Program-made: the position numbers and the translations under genes
The notes under the pieces: generated by a model
The model's database searches: none
The model's input: the letters and a program-made list of their open reading frames with translations, nothing else
What the model was told of the DNA's origin: nothing
Shown: one piece after another, positions 52,788 through 61,988 of the stretch
Layout of the letters: each line of letters begins with the position of its first letter
Numbering within the stretch: the stretch's first letter is position 1
Assembly: GCF_000715505.1 (NCBI RefSeq)
Contig: NZ_JHEH01000016.1
Location: forward strand, 25,781-89,780
From: Thioclava dalianensis
Lineage (GTDB): Bacteria; Pseudomonadota; Alphaproteobacteria; Rhodobacterales; Rhodobacteraceae
Direction of reading: 5' to 3'
DNA: 64,000 bases

Positions 52788-53972
52788 ATGCTGTCAGTCG
52801 AAGAAGCGCTGCGCGAGGTCCTCGCGCTGGTCGAGCCGCTTGGCCCCGAGACGGTGCCGTTGCGCCGCGCGCTTGGGCGCGTGATGGCGGCACCGGCCAG
52901 CGCGAAACTGACCCAGCCGCCCTTTTCGGCCTCGGCGATGGATGGCTATTGGCTGGCCGCTGAGGATCACACTCCCGGCGCCGTTTTGCGCGTCGAGGGC
53001 GAGGCCGCCGCCGGGCGCGGCTATACCGGGCCGCGTGTGCCCGGTCAGGCGGTGCGGATCTTCACCGGCGCGCCAGTGCCCGATGCGGGCGGCGTGGTGG
53101 TGCTGCAGGAAAATGTCACGCGCGATGGCGATACGATCACGCTGGCCGCGCAGCTTGATAGCAACACCAATATCCGGCCCGAGGGGCAGGATTTTTGGGC
53201 CGAGGACACGCTGTGTCCCGAGCGCCCTCTGACCCCGCGCGATATCGGGCTGCTGGCCTCGATGAACACAGCCGAGGTGAGCGTGCGCCGCCGCCCCGAG
53301 GTTGCGATCATCGCCACGGGCGATGAGCTGGTGATGCCCGGAGAAACACCCGGCCCCGATCAGATCATCTCCTCCAACAGCTTCATCATCGCGGCAATGG
53401 TCGAGCTGCTGGGGGGCACGCCGCGCGTGCTGCCCATCGCGCCCGATGATCGCGACAGCCTGCGCGCGGTCTTCGAGATGGCGCGGGGGGCCGATCTTGT
53501 GGTGACCTCGGGCGGCGCTTCGGTCGGGGCGCATGATCTCGTCGGAGAGGTCGCCGCAGAGCTGGGTCTTGAGCGCAGCTTCTGGAAGATCGCGATGCGT
53601 CCGGGCAAGCCCCTGATGGCGGGCCGTCTGGGCGATGGCGCGATGCTGGGCCTGCCCGGAAACCCGGTCTCGGCGATGGTCTGCGCAGAGCTGTTCCTGC
53701 GCCCGATGCTGCAAAAGATGCAAGGGCTTGCGCCCGCGCATCGGACCGAACTGGCCGAGCTTGCAAGCGATGTCCCTGCCACCGGTCCACGCACGCATTA
53801 CATGCGCGCAAGGCTGCTGCCGGGCGGCCCCGTGCCCCGTGTGGAACCCTTCGACAATCAGGATTCCGCGCTTCTCAGCGTGCTCTCGAGCGCCGATTGC
53901 CTGCTGATCCGCCCCAAAGACGACGCCGCACGCGCTGCGGGAACCCAGGTCGAAATCATCCGGCTGAGCTGA
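52788..53972 (+). CDS. moeA: Molybdopterin molybdenumtransferase
   Basis: Inserts molybdate into adenylylated molybdopterin. It is 394 residues. The N-terminal domain has LTQPPFSASAMDGYWL, and the MPT-binding domain near residues 170-310 has VAIIATGDELV, ISSNSF and VVTSGGASVGAHDLV. GLPGNPVSAMVCAELFLRP marks the MPT-binding end, and a small beta-barrel domain IV closes the protein. It is the last gene before the lexA promoter. Confidence 0.96.
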   Translation: MLSVEEALREVLALVEPLGPETVPLRRALGRVMAAPASAKLTQPPFSASAMDGYWLAAEDHTPGAVLRVEGEAAAGRGYTGPRVPGQAVRIFTGAPVPDAGGVVVLQENVTRDGDTITLAAQLDSNTNIRPEGQDFWAEDTLCPERPLTPRDIGLLASMNTAEVSVRRRPEVAIIATGDELVMPGETPGPDQIISSNSFIIAAMVELLGGTPRVLPIAPDDRDSLRAVFEMARGADLVVTSGGASVGAHDLVGEVAAELGLERSFWKIAMRPGKPLMAGRLGDGAMLGLPGNPVSAMVCAELFLRPMLQKMQGLAPAHRTELAELASDVPATGPRTHYMRARLLPGGPVPRVEPFDNQDSALLSVLSSADCLLIRPKDDAARAAGTQVEIIRLS

Positions 53973-53990
53973 CAAATTGCTGCGGCTTCG

Positions 53991-54019
53991 TTGACAGATG
54001 GCCGGAACGGGGGTAGAAC
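53991..54019 (+). promoter_or_regulatory. lexA promoter
   Basis: TTGACA (53991-53996) is a perfect -35, followed after exactly 17 bases by TAGAAC (54014-54019). The -10 element overlaps the middle GAAC of the SOS array, so LexA binding would occlude RNA polymerase. Confidence 0.7.
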
Positions 54020-54030
54020 ATAACCCGAAC
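54005..54030. promoter_or_regulatory. Triple GAAC SOS array at lexA
   Basis: GAAC occurs at 54005, 54016 and 54027, each separated by seven bases. Read on the other strand this gives two overlapping GTTC-N7-GTTC LexA operators that share the central half-site. It lies 31 bases before the lexA start. Confidence 0.8.
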
Positions 54031-54061
54031 GCAGGCTGACGTCTGATCTGGAGAGCGAAAC

Positions 54062-54763
54062 ATGCTGACACGCAAGCAATTGGAATTGCTGGAGTTCATT
54101 CAAAAGCGCATGGCCAGAGACGGGGTTCCGCCTTCGTTCGACGAGATGAAGGATGCGCTGGATCTGCGCTCCAAATCGGGAATTCATCGCTTGATCACGG
54201 CCCTTGAAGAACGCGGCTTCATTCGGCGGCTTGCGCACCGCGCGCGCGCCATTGAAATCGTGAAACTGCCCGAGGCGCTTGAGGCCAAGCTGGGAAATTC
54301 AGGTGGGTTTACGCCGCAGGTGATCGAGGGCGACAAGGTTGATCCTCCGCGCGCTGCCCTGCCCGTCGAGGTGGTGCATGCGCTCGAGTTGCCGGTCATG
54401 GGCCGGATTGCCGCCGGTGTGCCGATCGAGGCGATCTCTGAGGTATCGCATCACGTGGCCGTGCCCGGTTCCATGCTCTCGGGCAACGGGGAGCATTATG
54501 CGCTTGAAGTCAAAGGCGATTCCATGATTGAGGCCGGGATCAACGATGGCGATATCGTGGTGATCCGCGAAACCGGAACGGCCCAGAACGGGGATATCGT
54601 CGTGGCTCTGGTCGAGGGGCATGAGGCCACGCTCAAACGGTTCTATCGGCGCAACGGTAGGATCGCGTTGGAGGCGGCCAACCCGGCCTATGAGACGCGT
54701 TTGCTCCGCGACGATCAGATCAAGGTGCAGGGGCGGCTCGTCGGGCTGATCCGCACCTACTGA
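54062..54763 (+). CDS. lexA: LexA repressor
   Basis: The SOS regulator, 233 residues. The N-terminal winged HTH is at about residues 1-65 ([35 protein letters not shown]). The self-cleavage Ala-Gly site is in [13 protein letters not shown] near residue 119, the nucleophile Ser in [10 protein letters not shown] near residue 157, and the Lys in [10 protein letters not shown] near 195. It is autoregulated through the upstream GAAC array, and uvrD is a further likely target in this window. Confidence 0.97.
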   Translation: MLTRKQLELLEFIQKRMARDGVPPSFDEMKDALDLRSKSGIHRLITALEERGFIRRLAHRARAIEIVKLPEALEAKLGNSGGFTPQVIEGDKVDPPRAALPVEVVHALELPVMGRIAAGVPIEAISEVSHHVAVPGSMLSGNGEHYALEVKGDSMIEAGINDGDIVVIRETGTAQNGDIVVALVEGHEATLKRFYRRNGRIALEAANPAYETRLLRDDQIKVQGRLVGLIRTY

Positions 54764-54809
54764 GACGCAGCCGATCCGCCTTTTTCTGAAGCGTAGTGCG
54801 CGTTAGGGC

Positions 54810-54843
54810 CTGCCTCCGGCGGGGATATTTAGATCAGGGGAAG
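54810..54843 (+). repeat. Intergenic repeat, copy B
   Basis: This begins CTGCCTCCGGCGGGGATATT and continues TAGATCAGGGGAAG. It aligns with copy A (43058-43090, opposite strand) with one inserted G and a few changes. It lies between the convergent lexA and comEC stops. Confidence 0.8.
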
Positions 54844-54844
54844 T

Positions 54845-56950
54845 TCAGCGCGACCAAAGACGCGGGCCGGATCGGGCCTGCGCGACAATACGGCCTTGCG
54901 CATCCAGCCCCACCGCACCCGTCTCGCGCAGACGCTTTTGATCCCAGATATCACAGCCTTCGGGGCGCTGTTTGAGCCTTGCGCGGATCACGATCACCGC
55001 GTTGTCGCGACAAAGATCCCGGAGCCGGTCTTCAGCGCCTTTGCCTGTCAGGTGATGCAATTCACGCCCCGAGAGCTGCGCGCTGCGTGTATTGGCCGGA
55101 CCGGTGAAGCCGGGACGCGCATGAGCCCGCGCGATATCGGCCGCATCGCCATCCGCCTCCAGCCAGCGCGCGCCGACAAACCCAGCGGCGGCCTTCGACA
55201 AAGCCCTGCCCTCTTGCGTCATGAGCCCCACCAATTCGCCCTCCGGTGCGATCAGTACCATGGGGCGCAGCACCGGGGCGCGCATCCAGAGCCCCAAACT
55301 CAGCACGACCAGTCCAAACGCGAGGCTGCGCGCGGCTCCGCGGGCCAAGACCGCCCCGAGCGCGCCCAGAACCATCAGGGGAATCACGGCAGCGCCGGGC
55401 TGAACCACCGGGATGACGGCATGCTCCAACGTCGCGAAATACCGCGCGACGGAGAGGATCCAGCCGGTGCCCATCCCCATCACCCAGAGCGCGGGCGCCG
55501 AGAGCCCAATCAGCGCCAGAAGCCCCGCGATCACGCCCGCCGGCATCACCACCATGCCCATGACCGGCACGGCGAGCAGATTGGCGAAGACGCCATATTC
55601 GGAAATGCGGTGGAACTGTGCGGCCACGATCGGCGCCGTCGCGCCCCCCGCGATCACCGATGTCGCGACCAGCATGGCCAAGGGGCGCAGGATCCGCGGC
55701 AGGCGGCGCGCCACGCGCGACCACGGTTTGAGCATGACAATCAGCGCTGTGGTTGCCGCAAATGACATCTGAAAGCCGGGTGAAATGAGGCTTTCCGGAC
55801 GCCAGATCAAAAGCAGGCTCGCGGCCAGCGCAACCGTGCGCAGGCTCAGCGCTCGTCGGTCGATCAGCACCGCAAGCAACATCACCGTGACCATGATCCA
55901 CGCCCGTTGGGTCGAAACCGACGCGCCCGAAATCCACAGATAGCCGGTCGCGGCCGCGATCGCGACCAAGGCTGCGATTTTCTTGGCGGGCCAAAGCAGT
56001 GCCGGTCGCCCTGCAAGCGCCAGACCGTAGCGCAGCGCCGCAAAGACAAACCCCACGAGCAGCCCCATGTGAAGCCCAGAGATCGCGATCAGATGGGCGA
56101 GGTTGGAGCGGCGCATATCCTCCCGCGTGGCCTCGCTCAGCCCGGCGCGGTCACCGGTGAGGAGAGCGGCCGCCATCGCGCCCGGCTGCCCCGGAATGCG
56201 CGTCTGGATCGCCTGCGACAGGTTGCGCCGGATGCGATGGGCCATCATGCCCAGATCCTGCGGCGCGGGGGCCGCCGCACGCAGGAGCGGCACCCGCGTA
56301 TAGCCGATGGCGCCCAGTTGGTTAAACCAAGAGGCGCGTTCAAAATCATAGGCTTGCGGGGCTGCAGGCGGGGGTGGCGGCATCAGATGCGCGGTGGTCA
56401 TCACGCGGGTGCCGGGCGCAGGCAGCTCCGCCTCAGCCATGTCGTGCAAGACGATGCGGACCCGCGCGGGCTGCAGGCGGGCATCGATATGGACCTGATC
56501 GAGCGTGACCCGCAGACGGTCCGAGGAAGCCCGGTCGATCCCGGCCACGCGCCCCTCGACCGGCCCGTAATAGCGATAGCTGAGCACTGGCGCTGCAACC
56601 GCATGCGCGCGCGCGCCCGCAAGCAGCCAACCTGCGCAAATCAGGGTAATCATCGCCGCCGGAAACTGCGCCGCCTCCGGTCCGCACAACCAGGCCCAAA
56701 GAGCCGCCACAAGCCCTGCAAACGCGACCGCGTAGGCAAGCCGGGCCGGCTCAGAGGCATGGCCGAAATAGAGCCCTATTCCCAGAGAGAGCGCCACAGG
56801 CATCCACAAGAACAGCTGCGCCCGCGCGCGCCGCATCGTCTGCGCGGGCGATGTCATCCCGCCCAGCAGATGGTGCGCGAGGCGCGCGCCCAATCGCGGC
56901 CAGCGCGCGGTTGCGGCTGGCTGCGCGGGATGTGTTTCATGCCATGCCAC
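54845..56950 (-). CDS. comEC: ComEC/Rec2 family DNA-uptake channel protein
   Basis: A 701-residue inner-membrane protein proposed to pass single-stranded DNA into the cytosol. An N-terminal DUF4131-like beta domain (about 100-200, YYGPVEGRVAGIDRASSDRL) precedes the competence domain, which has the family signature NLAHLIAISGLHMGLLVGFV near residue 285 and about ten membrane helices. The C-terminal metallo-beta-lactamase-like domain of long ComEC proteins is missing; instead there is a short DUF-like tail of about 150 residues. Start at 56950; MTSPAQTMRRARAQ (31 codons in) is an alternative. Confidence 0.9.
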   Translation of the reverse strand: MAWHETHPAQPAATARWPRLGARLAHHLLGGMTSPAQTMRRARAQLFLWMPVALSLGIGLYFGHASEPARLAYAVAFAGLVAALWAWLCGPEAAQFPAAMITLICAGWLLAGARAHAVAAPVLSYRYYGPVEGRVAGIDRASSDRLRVTLDQVHIDARLQPARVRIVLHDMAEAELPAPGTRVMTTAHLMPPPPPAAPQAYDFERASWFNQLGAIGYTRVPLLRAAAPAPQDLGMMAHRIRRNLSQAIQTRIPGQPGAMAAALLTGDRAGLSEATREDMRRSNLAHLIAISGLHMGLLVGFVFAALRYGLALAGRPALLWPAKKIAALVAIAAATGYLWISGASVSTQRAWIMVTVMLLAVLIDRRALSLRTVALAASLLLIWRPESLISPGFQMSFAATTALIVMLKPWSRVARRLPRILRPLAMLVATSVIAGGATAPIVAAQFHRISEYGVFANLLAVPVMGMVVMPAGVIAGLLALIGLSAPALWVMGMGTGWILSVARYFATLEHAVIPVVQPGAAVIPLMVLGALGAVLARGAARSLAFGLVVLSLGLWMRAPVLRPMVLIAPEGELVGLMTQEGRALSKAAAGFVGARWLEADGDAADIARAHARPGFTGPANTRSAQLSGRELHHLTGKGAEDRLRDLCRDNAVIVIRARLKQRPEGCDIWDQKRLRETGAVGLDAQGRIVAQARSGPRLWSR

Positions 56951-57060
56951 GCTTGTCCTCGGCCCCGTCTCTGCTTATGCATCGCTCCAGACAAGCCTAG
57001 CGGCTTCGTGGTTTCCAAATGGTTAAGACGCGCCCGCGAGGTGTGGAAGAAAGGCCCCAG

Positions 57061-58461
57061 ATGTCGGATCAGATCGTCACACGTTTCGCCCCCTCGCCCA
57101 CCGGATATCTGCATATCGGCGGCGCGCGCACAGCGCTTTTCAACTGGCTGTTTGCGCGCGGGCATGGTGGGCGCTTCTTGCTGCGCATCGAGGATACGGA
57201 CCGGGCACGCTCGACGCCTGAGGCGACGGCGGCGATCCTCAAGGGGCTTGACTGGCTGGGCCTCGATCACGACGGCGATGTCGTCAGCCAAGCCGCGGGG
57301 GCTGCGCGCCACGCTGAGGTCGCTCACGAGATGCTCGCCGCCGGGCGCGCCTATAAGTGCTTTGCCACGCAGGAAGAAATCGCGGAGTTCCGCGAGACCG
57401 CAAAGGCCGAAGGCAAATCAACGCTCTATCAAAGCCCGTGGCGCGATGCCGATCCTGCGAGCTATCCCGATGCGCCCTTCGTGATCCGGCTCAAGGCGCC
57501 GCGCACGGGGTCGACGGTGATTGCCGATGCGGTGCAGGGCGATGTCACGATCCGCAACGATCAGCTCGACGACATGATTTGTTTACGTTCGGATGGCACA
57601 CCGACCTATATGCTTGCTGTGGTCGTCGATGATCACGACATGGGCGTGACCCATGTGATCCGGGGAGATGACCACCTGACCAATGCCGCGCGCCAGATTC
57701 AGGTCTATGAGGCGATGGGCTGGGATATCCCTGTCTTCGCCCATATCCCGCTGATCCACGGCCCCGATGGCAAGAAGCTCTCGAAGCGCCATGGGGCGGT
57801 GGGGCTGGAGCAGTATCAGGCGATGGGCTACCCTGCGAGCGGCATGCGCAACTATCTGGCACGTCTGGGCTGGAGCCATGGCGATGACGAGTTTTTCACC
57901 GATGCGCAGGCGAAAGAGTGGTTCGAACTTGACGGGATCGGGAAATCGCCAGCACGGCTCGATTTCAAGAAGCTCGAAAATGTCTGTGGCCAGCATATCG
58001 CGGTCTCGGAAGAGAGCGCGTTGCTGCACGAAATTGATGCATATCTCGCAGCTGCAGAAAAAAATCCGCTCACTGATACGCAGCGTCAGGCGCTGCTCGC
58101 GGCGCTGCCGGTTGTGAAGGGCAGCGCAAAAATGCTCCCGCAACTCCTTGAAAAAGCACATTTTGCTTTGACCACGCGGCCGATCGAAGTCGAGGAAAAG
58201 GCCGCCAAGGCGCTTGACGATGTATCCCGCGGTATACTGTCCGAATTGACCTTTGCGCTGCAACGCGCTAATTGGACGCGGGAAGACCTGGAGGCCGCCG
58301 CGGGGGATGTGGCCAGCGCGCATGGGCTTGGACTTGGAAAGGTCGCAGCCCCGATGCGTGCAGCCCTAGCCGGACGTGCAGCGACACCCAGCGTATTCGA
58401 TATGATGCTTGTGCTTGGCCGGGACGAGAGCCTGGCTCGGTTGAGCGAAAAGGCGACCTGA
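57061..58461 (+). CDS. gltX: Glutamate-tRNA ligase
   Basis: A 466-residue class I aminoacyl-tRNA synthetase. The start [20 protein letters not shown] at 57061 holds the HIGH motif, and [16 protein letters not shown] near residue 240 the KMSKS motif. The C-terminal anticodon-binding domain is all-helical. The stop lies inside a GGCGACC/GGTCGCC hairpin (58452-58473) without a T-run, possibly a processing or attenuation structure before gltA. Confidence 0.96.
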   Translation: MSDQIVTRFAPSPTGYLHIGGARTALFNWLFARGHGGRFLLRIEDTDRARSTPEATAAILKGLDWLGLDHDGDVVSQAAGAARHAEVAHEMLAAGRAYKCFATQEEIAEFRETAKAEGKSTLYQSPWRDADPASYPDAPFVIRLKAPRTGSTVIADAVQGDVTIRNDQLDDMICLRSDGTPTYMLAVVVDDHDMGVTHVIRGDDHLTNAARQIQVYEAMGWDIPVFAHIPLIHGPDGKKLSKRHGAVGLEQYQAMGYPASGMRNYLARLGWSHGDDEFFTDAQAKEWFELDGIGKSPARLDFKKLENVCGQHIAVSEESALLHEIDAYLAAAEKNPLTDTQRQALLAALPVVKGSAKMLPQLLEKAHFALTTRPIEVEEKAAKALDDVSRGILSELTFALQRANWTREDLEAAAGDVASAHGLGLGKVAAPMRAALAGRAATPSVFDMMLVLGRDESLARLSEKAT

Positions 58462-58542
58462 GGCCTGGTCGCCCTCTTCCGGGGTCGCACCCGGATGCCA
58501 CAAACCGGCGCGGCCCAGCCGGACGATTGAAAGGGATTTTTC

Positions 58543-59838
58543 ATGGCTGAGACTACCAAGACCGCCACGCTTACGCTCGATGGCAAGACCTACGAGCTGC
58601 CGGTGATGTCGCCCTCTGCCGGGCCCGACGTGCTCGACATTCGCAAGCTCTACGGTCAGGCCGATGTGTTCACCTATGATCCCGGCTTCACCTCGACGGC
58701 CTCGTGCGAAAGCGCAATCACCTTCATCGACGGCGACAAGGGCGAGCTGCTGTATCGCGGCTACCCGATCGACCAACTGGCTGAAAAGTCGAACTATCTC
58801 GAAGTTTGCTACCTGCTGCTGCATGGCGAGCTGCCCGACAAGGCGACGCTCGACGACTTCATCTATCGCGTGACCCGCCACACGATGGTGCATGAGCAGA
58901 TGCACAACTTCTTCCGGGGCTTCCGCCGCGACAGCCACCCGATGGCAACGATGGTGGGCGTCGTCGGCGCGATGTCGGCCTTCTATCACGACAGCCTCGA
59001 CATTTCGGACCCGTGGCAGCGCGAAGTGGCCTCGATGCGCCTGATCGCGAAACTGCCGACGATCGCCGCGATGGCCTATAAATATTCGATGGGTCAGCCC
59101 TTCGTCTATCCGCGCAACGATCTGAGCTATGCGGAGAACTTCCTCAACATGTGCTTCTCGGTCCCCGCCGAGCCCTACAAGATCGAGCCGGCACTCGCCA
59201 AGGCGATGGACCGGATCTTCACGCTGCATGCCGATCACGAGCAGAACGCGTCCACCTCGACCGTGCGTCTTGCGGGCTCGTCGGGTGCCAACCCGTTCGC
59301 CTGTATCGCAGCAGGCATCGCTTGCCTCTGGGGTCCGGCGCATGGTGGCGCGAACCAAGCTTGCCTTGAGATGCTGCGCGAGATCGGCACCGTCGATCAG
59401 ATCCCGGAATACATCAAGCGCGCGAAGGACAAAGATGATCCCTTCCGCCTGATGGGCTTTGGTCACCGCGTCTACAAGAACTTCGACCCGCGCGCCAAGG
59501 TAATGAAGGAAAGCGCCGATGAGGTGCTGGAACTGCTCGGCATCGAGGATAACGAGACGCTGAAGGTTGCCAAGGAGCTGGAGCGGATCGCGCTTGAGGA
59601 CGAGTATTTCGTCTCCAAGAAGCTCTATCCCAACGTCGATTTCTACTCGGGCATTATCCTCGAGGCGATGGGCTTCCCGACCTCGATGTTCACGCCCATC
59701 TTCGCGCTCTCGCGCACCGTGGGCTGGATTTCGCAGTGGAAAGAGATGATCGAGGATCCGACCAACAAGATCGGCCGTCCGCGCCAGCTTTATACCGGTG
59801 CGACCGCGCGCGATTACGTTGATGTCGACAAGCGCTGA
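58543..59838 (+). CDS. gltA: Citrate synthase (type II)
   Basis: First enzyme of the TCA cycle, 431 residues, the hexameric Gram-negative type. Catalytic residues lie in [36 protein letters not shown] (His) and [16 protein letters not shown] (His), with the Asp in [10 protein letters not shown]. The N-terminal beta domain (about residues 1-60) is present. AAAGGGA is about seven bases before the ATG. A strong terminator follows. Confidence 0.97.
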   Translation: MAETTKTATLTLDGKTYELPVMSPSAGPDVLDIRKLYGQADVFTYDPGFTSTASCESAITFIDGDKGELLYRGYPIDQLAEKSNYLEVCYLLLHGELPDKATLDDFIYRVTRHTMVHEQMHNFFRGFRRDSHPMATMVGVVGAMSAFYHDSLDISDPWQREVASMRLIAKLPTIAAMAYKYSMGQPFVYPRNDLSYAENFLNMCFSVPAEPYKIEPALAKAMDRIFTLHADHEQNASTSTVRLAGSSGANPFACIAAGIACLWGPAHGGANQACLEMLREIGTVDQIPEYIKRAKDKDDPFRLMGFGHRVYKNFDPRAKVMKESADEVLELLGIEDNETLKVAKELERIALEDEYFVSKKLYPNVDFYSGIILEAMGFPTSMFTPIFALSRTVGWISQWKEMIEDPTNKIGRPRQLYTGATARDYVDVDKR

Positions 59839-59858
59839 TCGCTTTTGAGTTCTTGCGG

Positions 59859-59889
59859 ACGGGCCTAGGGGAAACCCTTGGCCCGTTTT
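59859..59889 (+). terminator. Rho-independent terminator of gltA
   Basis: ACGGGCC (59859-59865) pairs with GGCCCGT (59880-59886). The stem continues past a T-T mismatch with AGGG/CCCT and is closed by a GAAA tetraloop, then TTTT. Confidence 0.88.
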
Positions 59890-59944
59890 GCGTTCAAAGG
59901 GGTCGGGTGCGCTGCCCCACTGCCAAACCCTTGGGGTTTGTCAG

Positions 59945-59973
59945 CCCCCTTGGATACTTGGATCAAGAGGAAG
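59945..59973 (+). repeat. Intergenic repeat, divergent copy C
   Basis: CCCCCTTGGATACTTGGATC followed by AAGAGGAAG. It shares the GGATAYTT-N-ATCA-GGAAG core with copies A and B. It is preceded by a CAAACCC-TTG-GGGTTTG hairpin (59924-59940). The GAGGAAG end serves as ribosome site for the next gene. Confidence 0.55.
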
Positions 59974-59975
59974 AC

Positions 59976-60404
59976 ATGACGGATCGGCTTCGCTATCGCA
60001 CGCATCATTTCCTGTGTTCTCTTGGCTTTGAGGGCAAGGGCTACTCGGATGCCTTTACCGCCAATATGCATGCGCTGGTCGTGGGGCGCCTGCGCGCGCC
60101 CGAGGGCGCGTCGCTTGAGATCGAGGTGGTGGGCGCGGCCGATGATATCTGCGCCCCCTGCCCCAAGCGGCATGGCGCGGGATGCAGCTCTCAGAGCAAG
60201 ATCGACCGGTTGGACGCAGCCCATGCGCAGGCTTTGCAGATCGCGCCGGGGGATGTCTTGCGCTGGGGCGATGCGCTGGCACGGATGCGGGAGTTGCCGG
60301 ACGACATTCACGAACGGATCTGCGAGGACTGCAGCTGGCGCGAGGCGGGGATGTGCGCCGCATCGCTGGCGCGGCTCAAGGCAGACGAAAAACGCCGCCC
60401 CTGA
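59976..60404 (+). CDS. DUF1284 Cys-rich protein
   Basis: A 142-residue cytosolic protein. It begins MTDRLRYRTHHFLCSLGFEG at 59976, the DUF1284 signature. Seven further Cys residues occur in CAPCPKRHGAGC (about 60-71) and CEDCSWREAGMC (about 114-125), a pattern that suggests metal or Fe-S binding. Function is unknown. The stop codon lies in the loop of a terminator hairpin. The start was chosen for family fit and GAGGAAG; the frame extends 41 codons upstream through the repeat. Confidence 0.9.
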   Translation: MTDRLRYRTHHFLCSLGFEGKGYSDAFTANMHALVVGRLRAPEGASLEIEVVGAADDICAPCPKRHGAGCSSQSKIDRLDAAHAQALQIAPGDVLRWGDALARMRELPDDIHERICEDCSWREAGMCAASLARLKADEKRRP

Positions 60405-60417
60405 GGGCGGCGTTTTC
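60392..60417. terminator. Bidirectional terminator between DUF1284 and bioY
   Basis: ACGCCGCCC (60392-60400) and GGGCGGCGT (60405-60413) with loop CTGA that contains the DUF1284 stop. TTTT follows on the plus strand and TTTTT on the minus strand, so it can end both convergent genes. Confidence 0.88.
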
Positions 60418-60443
60418 GGATTTCAGGGCCTGGGGCTTGTTGG

Positions 60444-60995
60444 TCAGCGCTCGGCGAGCATCTTCCAGCCACCCGAGACGATCAGCGCGGCCAGCACGGC
60501 CTTGACGAGGTCGCCCATCAGGAAGGGCTGGGCCCAGCCGCTGAGCAGTTCAGGCATCGATTTGCCCAGCACCAGCGCCGGATAGGCGAGGCCCGGGATA
60601 TAGAGCACAGCGGTCGCGATCAGACCCGCGAGCGACATGCTCAGGATCGATTTCGCGCCCCGGTCCGCGGCAAAGCCTGCCACGGCAACCATTGCGACAA
60701 AGCCCATCAGGAAGCCTGCCGTCGGGCCAAAGAAGGACGCGGTCGCGCCGCCATTTGCCAATACCGGCAGCCCGGCGAACCCTTCGGCCAGCCAAGCGAT
60801 CACTGTGAGCATCCCCATGCGCATCCCGAAGGTCAGGCCAAGCGTCAGAACCGCCAGCGTTTGCAGCGTCATCGGCACCGGGAACATCGGCACGGAGACC
60901 TGCGATGCGGCGGCCAAGAAAGCGGTGCCGCCCAGCACCATCGCGGCGCGGGTGGGAAGCGAACTGGAGCCAACAAGGGCTTTCGAGAGTGTCAT
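60444..60995 (-). CDS. bioY: Biotin transporter BioY (ECF S component)
   Basis: A 183-residue membrane protein with six hydrophobic segments. VPMFPVPMTLQTLAVLTLG near residue 35 is the BioY signature (PVPxTxQT), and GPTAGFLMGFVAM and YIPGLAYPALVLGKSM follow. It is a high-affinity biotin uptake S-component, able to work alone or with BioMN; no bioMN is nearby. The start MTLSKALVG at 60995 is used; the frame runs far upstream without homology. I saw no BioR-type operator. Confidence 0.93.
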   Translation of the reverse strand: MTLSKALVGSSSLPTRAAMVLGGTAFLAAASQVSVPMFPVPMTLQTLAVLTLGLTFGMRMGMLTVIAWLAEGFAGLPVLANGGATASFFGPTAGFLMGFVAMVAVAGFAADRGAKSILSMSLAGLIATAVLYIPGLAYPALVLGKSMPELLSGWAQPFLMGDLVKAVLAALIVSGGWKMLAER

Positions 60996-61111
60996 GTCGG
61001 GACCTGTCTGTTGATTTAGGTTCGGTCCGAAAAACTCGCGCCGGGCCGGGTCAATGTCAACGCGCATACGCGCGGCTGTGCAAAGCCTGTCCCCTCGGTT
61101 TGAGCATATTT

Positions 61112-61129
61112 GCAAAACCCGGGTTTTGC
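61112..61129. promoter_or_regulatory. 18-base perfect palindrome between bioY and SDR gene
   Basis: GCAAAACCC-GGGTTTTGC is fully self-complementary. It is 70 bases upstream of the SDR start and 116 bases upstream of bioY, on the shared divergent region. It may be an operator or part of an intergenic repeat related to the CAAACCC hairpin at 59924-59940. Confidence 0.5.
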
Positions 61130-61199
61130 GGGCCTGTGCGGTGGACGGGTGCATGCGCGCTCTTGCGTGCGGGCGCGCAGGGTGGCAAAGGGTTGCCCC

Positions 61200-61862
61200 A
61201 TGACGCAAGATCCGACCCAGACCAAGAAACTCGCCCTGATCACCGGCGCCTCTCGCGGCCTTGGCGCCGCGCTGGCCGAGGCTTTGGCGGCGGATGGATA
61301 TCACGTGATGGCCGTGGCCCGCACCACCGGCGCGCTCGAAGAGCTCGACGACCGCGTGCAGGGGCTGGGCGGGACGGCCTCGCTGGGGCCGCTCGATGTG
61401 ACCGATCCCGATCAGATGGCGCATCTCGCGCAGTCGGTGGGCGCGCGCTGGGGCGGGGTTGATCTTTGGGCCCATTGCGCGATCCATGCCGCGCCGCTTT
61501 CGCCCGCAGGCCATATCGATGCCAAGGAGCTGGCCAATTCCACGGCGGTGAACCTGACCGCCACGGCGCAGCTTATCGGGCTGATCGAGCCGCTTTTGCT
61601 GGCGCGCAAAGGCACGGCGCTGTTTTTCGATGACGCTCAGGCGGGCGCGAAGTTTTTCGGGATTTATGGTGCCACCAAAGCCGCGCAAATGGCGCTGGTG
61701 CGTAGCTGGCAGGCCGAAACCGTGCGGATCGGGCCGCGCGTCGAGATCGCCCATCCCAAACCGATGGCGACTGCGCTGCGGGCCCGCTTCTTCCCCGGCG
61801 AAGACCGCGATGCGTTGAGTGATCGGCACAGCGAGGCGCGCCGGATCCTCGACGCGCTGTGA
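61200..61862 (+). CDS. Short-chain dehydrogenase/reductase family protein, atypical
   Basis: A 220-residue Rossmann protein. The start MTQDPTQTKKLALITGASRG at 61200 carries the TGxxxGxG cofactor loop and favours NADPH by ARTTG. The Tyr-x3-Lys pair is intact (GIYGATKAAQ). However, the usual NNAG motif is replaced by CAIHAA, and the catalytic Ser region reads FFDDAQAGAKFF with no Ser. Activity is therefore doubtful or unusual. Divergent from bioY. Confidence 0.85.
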   Translation: MTQDPTQTKKLALITGASRGLGAALAEALAADGYHVMAVARTTGALEELDDRVQGLGGTASLGPLDVTDPDQMAHLAQSVGARWGGVDLWAHCAIHAAPLSPAGHIDAKELANSTAVNLTATAQLIGLIEPLLLARKGTALFFDDAQAGAKFFGIYGATKAAQMALVRSWQAETVRIGPRVEIAHPKPMATALRARFFPGEDRDALSDRHSEARRILDAL

Positions 61863-61988
61863 GCCGCTGATCCGCGCGCCAATTCCGGAGCGCGATGCAA
61901 CACTTAAACGCACAGTTTCCGGTCCCGCTTTACCCGGCTGTCCACCCGCGTTAAGCAGAGGCCGGCAGCCAGCATTTCCGAGGGCAAG

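Noticed and set aside
58452..58473. Terminator between gltX and gltA
   Set aside because: The stem is good (GGCGACC/GGTCGCC) but no T-run follows, so it was only noted as a hairpin.
60996..61110. BioR operator at bioY
   Set aside because: No TTATMKATAA-like sequence was found in the upstream region.
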